A program made the translations under genes and the position numbers. The notes beneath the pieces are model-generated. The model did not search any database and was not told the origin of the DNA. It saw only the letters and a program-made list of their open reading frames with translations. A DNA stretch of 64,000 nucleotides, from NCBI GenBank assembly GCA_009701575.1, contig WLJX01000001.1:61844-125843 (forward strand). Direction: 5' to 3'. This DNA comes from Actinomycetota bacterium. GTDB lineage: Bacteria > Actinomycetota > Actinomycetes > Nanopelagicales > Nanopelagicaceae. Shown here piece after piece: positions 32,562 to 42,301 of this stretch. Positions within the stretch are counted from its first letter, which is position 1. The number at the start of each line of letters is the position of its first letter.

Positions 32562-33726
32562 TAGAACGTAATCTATTCCAGAATCGGTTTTCTGAAGCAA
32601 GGCTCACTTTAGAGTTCCCAACTAAAACCATTTCATAAACTGACAAGATCTGTTCACCGACCGCATTCCAATCGAAGATTTTTGCCTTTTCATAACCGGC
32701 ACCCGCTATCTTTTTTCGAGCAGTTTCATCCCCTAGTAAATTAAGCACAGCAGATGCTAGAGCGCTGGAATCTCCAGTCACAAATAATTGACCTGATTTT
32801 CCATTATCTAAAAGGCTCTCAAAAGCTGGTAAGTCACTTGCAATAATTGGTGTTCTGGATGCCATCGCCTCAGCCAGAATTATTCCGAAAGATTCGCCAC
32901 CCGTATTTGGGGCGATGTATAACGAAATAGATTTGAAGAATTGAGCCTTCTCTAACTCTGAAATTCGACCGAGAAAAGTGATTCGGTCTCGGAGATGTGC
33001 CGGTACTTGTTTCTGAAAATCTTCCGTTTCACCTGGCCCCGCAACTAATACCCGCAAATTTGGAACTTGCGAAACTATTTTAGGAATCGCATCAAGTAGC
33101 ACTGATAGACCTTTGCGTGGTTCATCAAACCTGCCGATAAAACCTATTGTGTTTGGCAACGCCCATTCAGCACGCGTTCCAATCCCCTCGAATTTACTCA
33201 TACTTATGCCATTAGGTATAACAACCGCTTCGGTATTGAATCGATCTTTAAGAGTTTGTCTAGCAATTTCACTCACCGCGATCTTTGCAGTGATTCGTTC
33301 TATTAATGGATCTAGCATCGTGCCGATTGCATTAGCGATCTTTTGGGAGTTTGTTGCAGCATGGAAGGTTGCAACCATAGGTCCATCACCCGCCCACCCA
33401 GCTAATAAAGAGAGAGATGGGATTGCTGGTTCGTGCAAATGCAACAGATCGAATTCGCCACTTGATATCCACTGCTTGACTCTCGACGATGCGAGCGGAC
33501 CGAAAATCACTTTCGCAACCGCCCCGTTGTATGGAATTGAAATCGGACGACCTGCAGAAACTACCCAAGGTTCAATATTTCCATCTTCATCTGTCACTGG
33601 CGCAAGTACAGAAACTTCGTGGCCTTTGGAAAGCAACCACTCCGCTTGTTCTTTGATGTGAATCTGAACGCCACCGGGCGTATCCCAACCATAGGGACAG
33701 ACGATTCCAATTCGCAGCTTACGCAT
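32554..33726 (-). CDS. pimA: GT4 glycosyltransferase, probable phosphatidylinositol mannosyltransferase
   Basis: MRKLRIGIVCPYGWDTPGGVQIHIKEQAEWL; ESFGIILAEAMASRTPIIASDLPAF; upstream patA and pgsA. Confidence 0.85.
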   Translation of the reverse strand: MRKLRIGIVCPYGWDTPGGVQIHIKEQAEWLLSKGHEVSVLAPVTDEDGNIEPWVVSAGRPISIPYNGAVAKVIFGPLASSRVKQWISSGEFDLLHLHEPAIPSLSLLAGWAGDGPMVATFHAATNSQKIANAIGTMLDPLIERITAKIAVSEIARQTLKDRFNTEAVVIPNGISMSKFEGIGTRAEWALPNTIGFIGRFDEPRKGLSVLLDAIPKIVSQVPNLRVLVAGPGETEDFQKQVPAHLRDRITFLGRISELEKAQFFKSISLYIAPNTGGESFGIILAEAMASRTPIIASDLPAFESLLDNGKSGQLFVTGDSSALASAVLNLLGDETARKKIAGAGYEKAKIFDWNAVGEQILSVYEMVLVGNSKVSLASENRFWNRLRSNG

Positions 33727-34603
33727 TTGAATCAACCCAAATGCGTTGCAACATATGCCAATCCACTGTGTTCGCTGCGATCTGCTTAGCGAATCGATCA
33801 GCCATGATTTGCGTCATTGCGGCGGCCTTCTCATTCACGCTACCTGTCTCAGGAACTTTTATTGCCGCTTCAAAAATTATATGAATCCCAGATTTTTCAT
33901 ACTTAACATAAGCGGTTATCAAATCTGCTCCAGTTTGAATAGCAAGCAACGCTGGTCCGCCAGGCATCTGTGCACCGTCACCAAAAAACTTAACTGGAAT
34001 TCCATTCTTAGAAAGATCCCGGTCCGCAACAAGTGCGACCAGTTTTCCAGAACGTAGCCTCTGCGAAAGTGTTGCGATGCTTCTTGAATTAAGGTCAAGA
34101 ACTTCCATGCCGATTTTTGTTCGATACTCTAAAAATTTACGGAACAACTTCTCCGGCTTTAAATGTTCTGCCACAGTCGTGAATTGAATACCTGTTGCAC
34201 AGAAATATGCGCCTGCGTGATCCCAATTTCCTGCATGAGGCAGCGCAACAATGCAACCCCTCTTAGCCGCTATTGGCTCACGGAGAAAATCTTCATTAGT
34301 ACAGGTGGTGCTTGAAATTAAGTCCTCTTTGCTCCAACTGGGAAAGCGAAAAGTGTCACACCAATAGCGCAGATAAGAACGCATTCCTGCACTAACTAAA
34401 AACTCTATTTCGTCCGCATCTAATTCGGGGCGCACGCGTTGGTAATTCGAACGGAGACGAACTATTCCCTTACCATTTCGACCGTAGAGATAATCAGCAA
34501 ATCGATCGGCAAGACCATAAGCAGTCTTAGCTGGAAGTAAACGCACAATTTTCCAGGCGGCGTTATAGCCGAAATAAATCAGCGCTTCATTAATCTTTTT
34601 CAA
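33719..34603 (-). CDS. patA: Phosphatidylinositol mannoside acyltransferase (LpxL/HtrB family)
   Basis: GCIVALPHAGNWDHAGAYF; LVALVADRDLSKNGIPVKFFGDGAQMPGGPALLA; likely TTG start overlapping the pgsA stop (TTGA). Confidence 0.85.
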   Translation of the reverse strand: MKKINEALIYFGYNAAWKIVRLLPAKTAYGLADRFADYLYGRNGKGIVRLRSNYQRVRPELDADEIEFLVSAGMRSYLRYWCDTFRFPSWSKEDLISSTTCTNEDFLREPIAAKRGCIVALPHAGNWDHAGAYFCATGIQFTTVAEHLKPEKLFRKFLEYRTKIGMEVLDLNSRSIATLSQRLRSGKLVALVADRDLSKNGIPVKFFGDGAQMPGGPALLAIQTGADLITAYVKYEKSGIHIIFEAAIKVPETGSVNEKAAAMTQIMADRFAKQIAANTVDWHMLQRIWVDSNA

Positions 34604-35205
34604 TGTGAACCTTTGTAAACGATTACCAAGCGCTGGAAAACCGTAACCAAACTTGCAATAGCCAATACCCAAAATCCGACTGCAAGAGCATGAGGAACTC
34701 CTAGACCAGCAAAACCAGTTGTGGTAACTAAGATGATTAACCGCTCGCTTCGTTCAGCAAAGCCACCATTACATTCGATTCCTAAAGATTCTGACCGGGC
34801 CTTTATGTATGAGATGAGGAATCCAAGAACCGCCGTGACTAGAACGAGTGGAACCAAGGCATCATCTATATCAATCAAATGCCAAAGTACCGAGCCAATA
34901 ATCACTGCGTCAGTTAGGCGATCTAGCGTCGAATCAAGGAGAGCGCCCCAAGCGCTAGAACCTTTTGGTGATAAGCGCGCAATAGTTCCATCAAGCAAAT
35001 CAAAGAGCACAAAAAATATTATGAACATTGTGCCAGCAAAGAATCGTCCATTTGGAAAAGTAAACAGCGCCGCCAAAATCGTAAACAGCGCTCCGACTGC
35101 CGTCACCATATTGGCGCTCACACCGGCCCGGATTAAGCCACGACAGATTGGAGTAATTAATCTGGTGACTGGGGCGCGTAAGGTTTCTTGTAACATCTTT
35201 CCCAT
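34600..35205 (-). CDS. pgsA: CDP-alcohol phosphatidyltransferase, probable phosphatidylinositol-phosphate synthase
   Basis: DLLDGTIARLSPKGSSAWGALLDSTLDRLTD; multi-TM; pimA/patA neighbours; start set to MGKMLQETL rather than the over-extended ORF start 35481. Confidence 0.88.
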   Translation of the reverse strand: MGKMLQETLRAPVTRLITPICRGLIRAGVSANMVTAVGALFTILAALFTFPNGRFFAGTMFIIFFVLFDLLDGTIARLSPKGSSAWGALLDSTLDRLTDAVIIGSVLWHLIDIDDALVPLVLVTAVLGFLISYIKARSESLGIECNGGFAERSERLIILVTTTGFAGLGVPHALAVGFWVLAIASLVTVFQRLVIVYKGSH

Positions 35206-35215
35206 CGTAGGCTTC

Positions 35216-35812
35216 GTGGTTGTGAGCAACCAAATCTTCCCACTAATTACGCCCAATCTACAGGTCTGTGTAATTGGTAAATCGGGTGTTGAAATTGCTA
35301 AGTATTTTGGAGTTAGCCCTTCACCCCTAGAGGCTAGCGATGCCGCAATATTTGAAGTCAGCGCTATCGATGGCATATCCCCAGCCGATGTCGAAAAATG
35401 GAATACCGCCCGGGAGCTATATATCCCTTCGCTAATCGTAATTACTGATTTAAGTAATGGTGAAATAGATTTCGATGACATGAGTGCAATTGCAGGAAAA
35501 CTATTGGATCCCGTTTTGACTCCCTATTTAGTTCTTCATGATGATTCTGGAAATCCAACAGCGCTTATAGATCTTAATTCATTGAAAATTTCCGACTACT
35601 CAACAGGAGAGCGCGAAGAACGAGAGAGCGATTCGGAACACAAGGTTCTAGTGTTTGAATTTCGCAAGGAGTATTTAGAAGCGCTTGAAGAATTTGGCCC
35701 AACTGGTTTTATTGATGCCCTTAATTTTCCTGCAATTCCATTTATAGAAAGCAACAACCTTGGAAGTTTTGAGATTGCGACTCTTTTAAATACGTTACCA
35801 AGCAGCCGCTAG
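35216..35812 (+). CDS. Hypothetical protein resembling a degenerate, P-loop-less EF-G-like G-domain
   Basis: Plausible GTG starts at 35216/35222 in the 34721 ORF (upstream part is antisense to pgsA); VCVIGKSGVEIAKYFG...AIFEVSAIDGISPADVEKWNTARELYIPSLIVITDLSNGEIDFDDM; divergent from pgsA. Confidence 0.55.
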   Translation: MVVSNQIFPLITPNLQVCVIGKSGVEIAKYFGVSPSPLEASDAAIFEVSAIDGISPADVEKWNTARELYIPSLIVITDLSNGEIDFDDMSAIAGKLLDPVLTPYLVLHDDSGNPTALIDLNSLKISDYSTGEREERESDSEHKVLVFEFRKEYLEALEEFGPTGFIDALNFPAIPFIESNNLGSFEIATLLNTLPSSR

Positions 35813-36328
35813 TTGGGCGCGCGTCTCACTTAGCAATTGCGGAAGAACTTTGGTTTGGCCAATTAACGGCATAAAATTCGAATCTCCCGCCCATCTTGGA
35901 ATGACATGTTGATGAATATGGTCAGCAACGCCAGCACCTGAGACCGCACCCTGATTCATCCCGAGATTAAAGCCAGCAGCTCCACTTACCTTTCGCAACG
36001 TCTCCATCGCGTGCGCTGAAAGTTCCAAAATTTCATTTCGTTCGCTCGTTGTTAAGTCTGTTAAATCTGCAACATGACGATTCGAACAAATTAAGAGGTG
36101 TCCGGCGTTGTATGGATACAAATTCATTACAACATAGGCCTCACGTCCTCTTGCAACGACTAAGCCATCTTCATCACTCAACTTCAATATCCGGCAGAAC
36201 GGACATTCAATTTCATTTCCTGGGAGTGGTCGATTCTCGCCTTCTAGATAAGACATGCGATGAGGTGCCCACAAGCGTTGCCAACGATCGGGCATTCCAG
36301 CTCCGCCGTGCATCTCTTCTTCGCTCAT
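35795..36328 (-). CDS. HIT family hydrolase/phosphorylase
   Basis: CPFCRILKLSDEDGLVVARGREAYVVMNLYPYNAGHLLI; HIHQHVIPRW. Confidence 0.94.
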   Translation of the reverse strand: MSEEEMHGGAGMPDRWQRLWAPHRMSYLEGENRPLPGNEIECPFCRILKLSDEDGLVVARGREAYVVMNLYPYNAGHLLICSNRHVADLTDLTTSERNEILELSAHAMETLRKVSGAAGFNLGMNQGAVSGAGVADHIHQHVIPRWAGDSNFMPLIGQTKVLPQLLSETRAQLAAAW

Positions 36329-36336
36329 GAAAATTC

Positions 36337-38328
36337 CTAAATTTGAATTCGATTTGCTACAGCAGCAAGAACTTCGGCGATTGCGTCATCAATTGAAATC
36401 CCATTCTTTTGTTCACCGTTCCGGTACCTAAATGAGACCCCACCAGCTTTTTGATCTTCTTCTCCTGCAATCATCATGAAGGGAATTTTCTCAAGTTGAG
36501 CGGTACGAACTTTCTTCTGCATGCGATCGTCAGATGCATCAATATCAACTCGAATACCCGCCTTACGCATCTTGGCAATTACCTCTTCGAGATAAGGAGT
36601 GAAGGAATCGGCAACTGGAATTCCGCGTACCTGTACCGGTGCCAGCCATGGAGGGAATGCACCTGCATAATGTTCAGTTAAAACACCGAAGAATCTCTCG
36701 ATCGAACCGAATAGGGCACGGTGAATCATTACAGGTTGTTGTCTTGTTCCATCTGATGCCTGATATTCCAAATCAAATCTCTGCGGCAATTGGAAATCAA
36801 CTTGAATCGTAGACATCTGCCAGGTGCGACCGATTGCATCTTTCGCTTGCACGGAAATCTTTGGACCATAGAACGCAGCGCCTTCTGGATCTAATACAAG
36901 TTCTAGATTCTGTTTTGTTGCTGCGATCCGAAGTGCTTCGGTTGCGGACTCCCAATCCGCATCACTTCCAACAGATTTCTCGGGATTGCGTGTCGATAGC
37001 TCTAGATAAAAATCCTCTAAGCCGTAATCGCGAAGCAAATTCAGTACGAATGTCAGCAGGCTATCAAGTTCTCCGAGCATCTGATCCTTGGTGCAATAAA
37101 TATGCGCATCATCTTGAGTGAATCCGCGGGCTCGAGTTAAACCATGGATTACTCCGGATTTCTCATAGCGATAAACGGTTCCAAATTCAAAGAGTCGAAG
37201 TGGAAGTTCGCGATAGGAACGTGAAGATGATTTATAAATTAAATTATGGAACGGACAGTTCATTGGCTTCATGTAGTACTTCTGCCCCGCACGTTTTATT
37301 GTGCCATCAGCATGCAACTCTTCATCCATAATCATTGGTGGATACATGCCTTCGGAATACCATTGCAAATGTCCGGAGGTTTCAAATAAAGCGGCCTTGG
37401 TTAAATGAGGTGAATAAACAAATTGATAATCCTCTTCTTCGTGACGCTTACGTGAATAATCTTCCATCGCTCGACGAATGATTCCGCCCTTTGGATGAAA
37501 CACCGCCAGCCCAGAACCAACTTCTTCTGGAAATGAGAAGAGATCTAACTCAGTACCTAAGCGACGGTGGTCTCGCTTCTCTGCTTCAGCCAATAAATTC
37601 AGATACGCATCGAGTTTCTCTTGTGATGGCCAAGCAGTTCCATAAATTCGCTGCAACATTGGATTCTTCTCTGAGCCTCGCCAGTAGGCAGCTGCAGTAC
37701 GCATTAATTTAAATGCTGGGATGTGTTTCGTGGATGGTAGGTGTGGACCTCGGCACAGATCGCTCCACGCTGGCTGACCATCACGCCCTAAATTGTCATA
37801 AATTGTTAACTCACCGGCACCAACTTCAACACTTGCTTCATCATCAACGCTGCCGGACTTGAGCCCAATTAATTCGCACTTATATGGTTCGTTCGCAAGT
37901 TCAGCCAAAGCTTCTTTCTCAGTTACAACACGTCTGCGAAATCTTTGGCCTGCTTTTATAATTTTGCGCATTGCAGATTCAAGCTTCTCTAAATCATCCG
38001 GATTAAATGGTCTCTGCGAATCGAAGTCGTAATAAAACCCATCAGTGATCGGTGGTCCGATACCCAACTTCGTGTCAGCGAAAACTTCTTGAACAGCCTG
38101 TGCCATTACATGTGCTGTTGAGTGGCGCAAAACCGATAGGCCCTCCGCGGAATCAATGCTGACGCCTTCAATTACATCGCCCTCTTTAAGTTCCGTCCAA
38201 AGATCTTTCAGTTGACCATTCACTTTGCACACAACAATTTGAGTATTCTCGGCAAAAATTTGGGTTGGGCGAATCTCCGACTCAATCGATTGCTTAATTC
38301 CATCAACGGAAATTGAAATGCTCGCCAT
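36337..38328 (-). CDS. thrS: Threonine-tRNA ligase
   Basis: TGS domain, [44 protein letters not shown]. Confidence 0.98.
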   Translation of the reverse strand: MASISISVDGIKQSIESEIRPTQIFAENTQIVVCKVNGQLKDLWTELKEGDVIEGVSIDSAEGLSVLRHSTAHVMAQAVQEVFADTKLGIGPPITDGFYYDFDSQRPFNPDDLEKLESAMRKIIKAGQRFRRRVVTEKEALAELANEPYKCELIGLKSGSVDDEASVEVGAGELTIYDNLGRDGQPAWSDLCRGPHLPSTKHIPAFKLMRTAAAYWRGSEKNPMLQRIYGTAWPSQEKLDAYLNLLAEAEKRDHRRLGTELDLFSFPEEVGSGLAVFHPKGGIIRRAMEDYSRKRHEEEDYQFVYSPHLTKAALFETSGHLQWYSEGMYPPMIMDEELHADGTIKRAGQKYYMKPMNCPFHNLIYKSSSRSYRELPLRLFEFGTVYRYEKSGVIHGLTRARGFTQDDAHIYCTKDQMLGELDSLLTFVLNLLRDYGLEDFYLELSTRNPEKSVGSDADWESATEALRIAATKQNLELVLDPEGAAFYGPKISVQAKDAIGRTWQMSTIQVDFQLPQRFDLEYQASDGTRQQPVMIHRALFGSIERFFGVLTEHYAGAFPPWLAPVQVRGIPVADSFTPYLEEVIAKMRKAGIRVDIDASDDRMQKKVRTAQLEKIPFMMIAGEEDQKAGGVSFRYRNGEQKNGISIDDAIAEVLAAVANRIQI

Positions 38329-38332
38329 GTTC

Positions 38333-40033
38333 TTAGCCTACCGAATGGGCTAGGCGAATTTCGCGCAATTTATCGCTCCACTGCTTACTAATCTCATCTT
38401 CCATCAATTTTCGTCCAGAGATTTCTATAACAGGTTGCGCAATTCTTAGGGCAGATAGCGCAAAGGCGTGAGTCGCTCTATCCAATTCTGCAGCATCAAT
38501 TTCTGCCTCAATCGCCAATCCTGATGAGACAACTAAGCCTCGAATAATTCCAGGAAGTACTCCAGAATCAAGGCTTGAGGTAACCCACAAACCATCTATT
38601 CTAAATACGAAATTTGAAACCGCGCCTTCGCAAACCTTGCCATTCTGATTCACAACAATGATTTCATCAAACCCATCAACTCTCGCTTCAGTCAACATCG
38701 CAAGATTTGAAGTGTACGGAAATGTTTTATGGAGCTTTGCTTGCGTATCGATTTCCAGATTTCGTATTCCGATACGAGCGCCGTGAGTGGTGTCTACATA
38801 TGGATCTACCGAGACTTGGAAGGTTTCGCCAAAAGTTAGCCGCATTCTGCCAAGTTCTACGCGATCTAGTGAACCAAGTTTTTGGAATATCTCCGCATCC
38901 GAAGGTATTTCATATCCAAGTATCGCCGCGCTCTTTCGCGCCCTCGCTAGGTGTTCTCGAAGAAGTTGGGGGGTCCCGTTTTCAATGCGAACTGTTTCGA
39001 ATAATCCAGAACCAAAAGGCCAGCGATCGCTTCTAAATCCACCTGCAATTGCAAGAAGTTTCGCTGCCTTTAATTCGGTCTCTTCCCATTCCTTTGTTGG
39101 ATCACTCGACCAAGTTATTCCAGCACCAGTCCCAAATTTAAGTTTGTTACCAACTTTCCAAAATATTCGAATCGCGACGCTAAGAACTGCGTTATCGCCT
39201 TCTATCCAACCGAGTGCGCCACAATAAGGACCACGCTGCGTTGGTTCGATCTCCGATATCAAATTAACCGCAGAGAACTTTGGTGCTCCACTAACCGAAC
39301 CAGGCGGAAGTATTTCGCGGAAGATTTCAGCCCAGCCTAATTCCTCGCGAACTTCACCAACGACATCAGACACCAAATGTTCTAGTCCTGGATGTAACTC
39401 GCTTCGAAAGAGTTCAGAAACTTTCACAGTTCCGGTAGAACAGATTCGCGCGAAATCGTTGCGCATTAGATCAACAATCATCACATTCTCTGCTCGATCT
39501 TTCTCCGAGAAAAGCGAACCCGTCTCCGATAACTTTCGCGTCCCCTTTATGGGGCTCGTTTTTAGCTGTGAGCCTTCGCGCAGAAGAAAAAGCTCCGGTG
39601 AAGCCGAGGCTATTTCAAAATCAGGTAGCTTTAAATAGGAAGCACTTGGCGCAGGATTCTTTGCCAAGATCTTTGCAAAGAGCGGAGCAAGTGAACGCTC
39701 CTTCTCAATTTGAGTTCCAAGTACTCGGCATGCATTTACCTGATAGACATTTCCTAATTCAATTTGGGTTCTAATCTCTGAGACATAACTCTCGAAATCG
39801 CTCTTTGATATCGAACTCTCCCAAACTTCATTTAGGCCGGTCCATTGATTCATCTCTGGGAAAGCCACACCTCGTGAAACTTTTCTAAATTTTGCGAAGG
39901 TGTATTTACCTTCAAATGTTGTTGAGACCGCCCAAAACCCGCCATCGTTTAAGGATTCGGGATCGCTGCTTATTTCGATTAAGTCAGTCGCGAGAACCCC
40001 ATTCATCCAGAAAAAGGGCTGATTAATATCCAC
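38333..40033 (-). CDS. Fused aminodeoxychorismate synthase component I / aminodeoxychorismate lyase (PabB-PabC)
   Basis: Chorismate-binding region ([44 protein letters not shown]) followed by class IV aminotransferase region ([51 protein letters not shown]). Confidence 0.92.
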   Translation of the reverse strand: MDINQPFFWMNGVLATDLIEISSDPESLNDGGFWAVSTTFEGKYTFAKFRKVSRGVAFPEMNQWTGLNEVWESSISKSDFESYVSEIRTQIELGNVYQVNACRVLGTQIEKERSLAPLFAKILAKNPAPSASYLKLPDFEIASASPELFLLREGSQLKTSPIKGTRKLSETGSLFSEKDRAENVMIVDLMRNDFARICSTGTVKVSELFRSELHPGLEHLVSDVVGEVREELGWAEIFREILPPGSVSGAPKFSAVNLISEIEPTQRGPYCGALGWIEGDNAVLSVAIRIFWKVGNKLKFGTGAGITWSSDPTKEWEETELKAAKLLAIAGGFRSDRWPFGSGLFETVRIENGTPQLLREHLARARKSAAILGYEIPSDAEIFQKLGSLDRVELGRMRLTFGETFQVSVDPYVDTTHGARIGIRNLEIDTQAKLHKTFPYTSNLAMLTEARVDGFDEIIVVNQNGKVCEGAVSNFVFRIDGLWVTSSLDSGVLPGIIRGLVVSSGLAIEAEIDAAELDRATHAFALSALRIAQPVIEISGRKLMEDEISKQWSDKLREIRLAHSVG

Positions 40034-40151
40034 GACCTAACGCTAGATGAAGCCCTGCCCATTAATCTCTTTGGCACACGCTTTGGCGCTTGTCCGTTTG
40101 GTGCGCTAGATTTGCCCTCTTGATTCCGCCGAAAGGCAGATGAATAGAAAT

Positions 40152-40224
40152 GCGGACGTAGCGCAGTTGGTAGCGCGGAACCTTGCCAAGGTTCAGGTCG
40201 CCGGTTCGAACCCGGTCGTCCGCT
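40152..40224 (+). tRNA. tRNA-Gly (GCC)
   Basis: GCGGACG...CGTCCGC acceptor stem; anticodon loop with GCC; GGTTCGAACCC T-arm; CCA not encoded. Confidence 0.96.
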
Positions 40225-40262
40225 CTGGTGAACTTTCTTCATTGCATCATGCAGGAAAAGAT

Positions 40263-40333
40263 GGTCGGATGGCCGAGAGGCGAGGCTCAGGACTGCAAAT
40301 CCTGCTACACGGGTTCAAATCCCGTTCCGACCT
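40263..40333 (+). tRNA. tRNA-Cys (GCA)
   Basis: GGTCGGA...TCCGACC acceptor stem; CAGGACTGCAAATCCTG anticodon arm (GCA); GGGTTCAAATCCC T-arm. Confidence 0.96.
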
Positions 40334-40374
40334 CCATAATTATCTAATACATAAATACTAGGTAAGGGTGTTGC

Positions 40375-40725
40375 ATGAGTGAGTTAGAGAAATCGGAACG
40401 ACCATGGGGTCGATATGAAGTTCTCCAGGAATCAGAAACTCATAAAGTTAAATGCATCTGGATGAAACCAGGATCAAGACTTTCCTATCAACGTCATAAA
40501 CATCGCTCTGAACATTGGTTTATCGTGCAAGGCACAGGCGAAGTTACGATTGATGGAAAAATTTCTCATGTTAAGCCCGGCGACACTGTTGAATTCGAGG
40601 TTGGCGTTCTTCACAGACTCGCAAACACCGGCAAGAACGAAATAATCTTTGTAGAAGTACAGACCGGAACCTACTTCGGTGAAGACGATATCGAACGTTT
40701 AGAAGATGACTTCGGCCGCGCTTAA
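40375..40725 (+). CDS. Cupin protein of the mannose-6-phosphate isomerase type II family
   Basis: ERPWGRYEVLQESETHKVKCIWMKPGSRLSYQRHKHRSEHWFIVQGTGEVTIDG...VKPGDTVEFEVGVLHRLANTG. Confidence 0.88.
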   Translation: MSELEKSERPWGRYEVLQESETHKVKCIWMKPGSRLSYQRHKHRSEHWFIVQGTGEVTIDGKISHVKPGDTVEFEVGVLHRLANTGKNEIIFVEVQTGTYFGEDDIERLEDDFGRA

Positions 40726-42095
40726 AGCGGTGCAAACTCAGCAGTGAAATGGCGCAACGCCGGCGGTTCTTGGACGATCTTGTAACCACCAAGTTTCGGA
40801 GCGCGCTTCAAGACTTCCGCACAAACTTCGATTACATAATCGATATGGCTCTGGGTGTATGTGCGCCTAGGAATAGCAAGACGAACTAGCTCCATAGCAG
40901 CCGGTACCTCACTTCCATCTGGCTTACGCCCAAACATCACAGTTCCAATTTCACAGCCGCGAATTCCACCAACTTTATAGAGCTCGACTGCAAGTGCCTG
41001 CCCTGGATATTGCAGCGCAGGAATTTGTGGCAATAAAGCTTTCGCATCAATATAAACCGCATGCCCACCAATCGGAAGAACAACAGGTATCCCCATCTTC
41101 GAAAGAGCATTGCCAAGATATGCCGTTGACTGAATCCGATACTTTAAATAATCATGTGAAACAACTTCAGTTAACCCGACCGCTAGTGCTTCCAAATCTC
41201 GACCGGCAAGACCACCATAAGTTGGGAAACCCTCGGTAAGAATTAATAGGTTTCGACAAACTCCAGCGAGTGCATCATCATTTAGCGCAAGCCAACCACC
41301 GATATTTCCAAGTGGATCTTTCTTCGCACTCATAGTCATTCCATCAGCAAGTCCCGCAATTTCACGAATAATGTCAACGACATCTCGATCACCTTGTCCC
41401 GCTTCACGCTCTCGAATAAACCAAGCGTTCTCTGCGAAACGGCAGGCATCTAAGAAGAATGGAATTCCATACTTCTTACAGATCGCACTTACGCCCTTTA
41501 AATTTTCTAGCGATACTGGCTGTCCCCCACCAGAATTATTAGTAATCGTCATCATCACAACAGGAATTTTCGCAACACCCGTATCGTTGATGAATTTTTC
41601 CAACGCTTCCAAATCCATATTTCCCTTGAAGGGATGCAAGCTTGAAGGATCACGCCCTTCGGCTATAACTAAATCAACGGCCTCCGCTTTTGAATATTCG
41701 ATATTTGCTCGAGTTGTATCGAAGTGCGTATTGCTTGGGATCAATTTTCCTTCACCGCCCATTGCAGTGAAGAGAATCTTCTCGGCCGCACGACCTTGGT
41801 GAGTTGGTATTACATGCTTATACGGAAATAGATTCTGTACCGCCGCTCTAAACAACAACCAAGATGGTGAGCCCGCATAAGACTCATCTCCGTGTTGTAT
41901 CGCAGCCCATTGATTTCGACTCATTGCGCCAGTACCAGAATCCGTAAGGAGATCAATTAATACATTGTCGGATTCAAGAGAGAAGAGGTTGTATCCAACA
42001 TCGGCTATAAATTTTTCGCGCTGTGCCTCTGTCGTCATAGCTATAGGTGCAACAGAGTGAATCTTGAAGGGCTCGATAATCGTTTTGAATTCCAT
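40722..42095 (-). CDS. tnaA: Tryptophanase (beta-eliminating lyase family)
   Basis: TMSAKKDPLGNIGGW catalytic Lys motif; EGFPTYGGLAGRDLEALAVGL; FDTT, CEIG and LRHFTAEF at TPL/tryptophanase discriminating positions all tryptophanase-like. Confidence 0.9.
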   Translation of the reverse strand: MEFKTIIEPFKIHSVAPIAMTTEAQREKFIADVGYNLFSLESDNVLIDLLTDSGTGAMSRNQWAAIQHGDESYAGSPSWLLFRAAVQNLFPYKHVIPTHQGRAAEKILFTAMGGEGKLIPSNTHFDTTRANIEYSKAEAVDLVIAEGRDPSSLHPFKGNMDLEALEKFINDTGVAKIPVVMMTITNNSGGGQPVSLENLKGVSAICKKYGIPFFLDACRFAENAWFIREREAGQGDRDVVDIIREIAGLADGMTMSAKKDPLGNIGGWLALNDDALAGVCRNLLILTEGFPTYGGLAGRDLEALAVGLTEVVSHDYLKYRIQSTAYLGNALSKMGIPVVLPIGGHAVYIDAKALLPQIPALQYPGQALAVELYKVGGIRGCEIGTVMFGRKPDGSEVPAAMELVRLAIPRRTYTQSHIDYVIEVCAEVLKRAPKLGGYKIVQEPPALRHFTAEFAPL

Positions 42096-42195
42096 GAATC
42101 GAGGCTAGCCCTAACTAACAGATAGCACTACTCTCCTCGCAAGTTTCACCCCTCAAAACATTTAAGGTAACATTCCACACCTTAGGTTTACTTAA

Positions 42196-42267
42196 GGATC
42201 GTTGGCTCAGCGGTAGAGCACCACATTGACATTGTGGGGGTCACTGGTTCGATCCCAGTACGGTCCA
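42196..42267 (+). tRNA. tRNA-Val (GAC)
   Basis: GGATCGT...ACGGTCC acceptor stem; CCACATTGACATTGTGG anticodon arm; GGTTCGATCCC T-arm; CCA not encoded. Confidence 0.95.
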
Positions 42268-42301
42268 CGTTTAATAGATCATTAATTTGGAGGCTTCTAA
42301 A

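Noticed and set aside
33113-33661. 182-aa + strand ORF
   Set aside because: Antisense to the pimA-like gene; shadow ORF
34721-35215. 5' part of the 363-aa + strand ORF
   Set aside because: Antisense to pgsA coding sequence; only the part after about 35216 looks like a real protein
42096-42195. Possible TnaC-like leader peptide upstream of tnaA
   Set aside because: No short ORF with the TnaC Trp/Pro arrangement seen upstream; no support for tna-type attenuation
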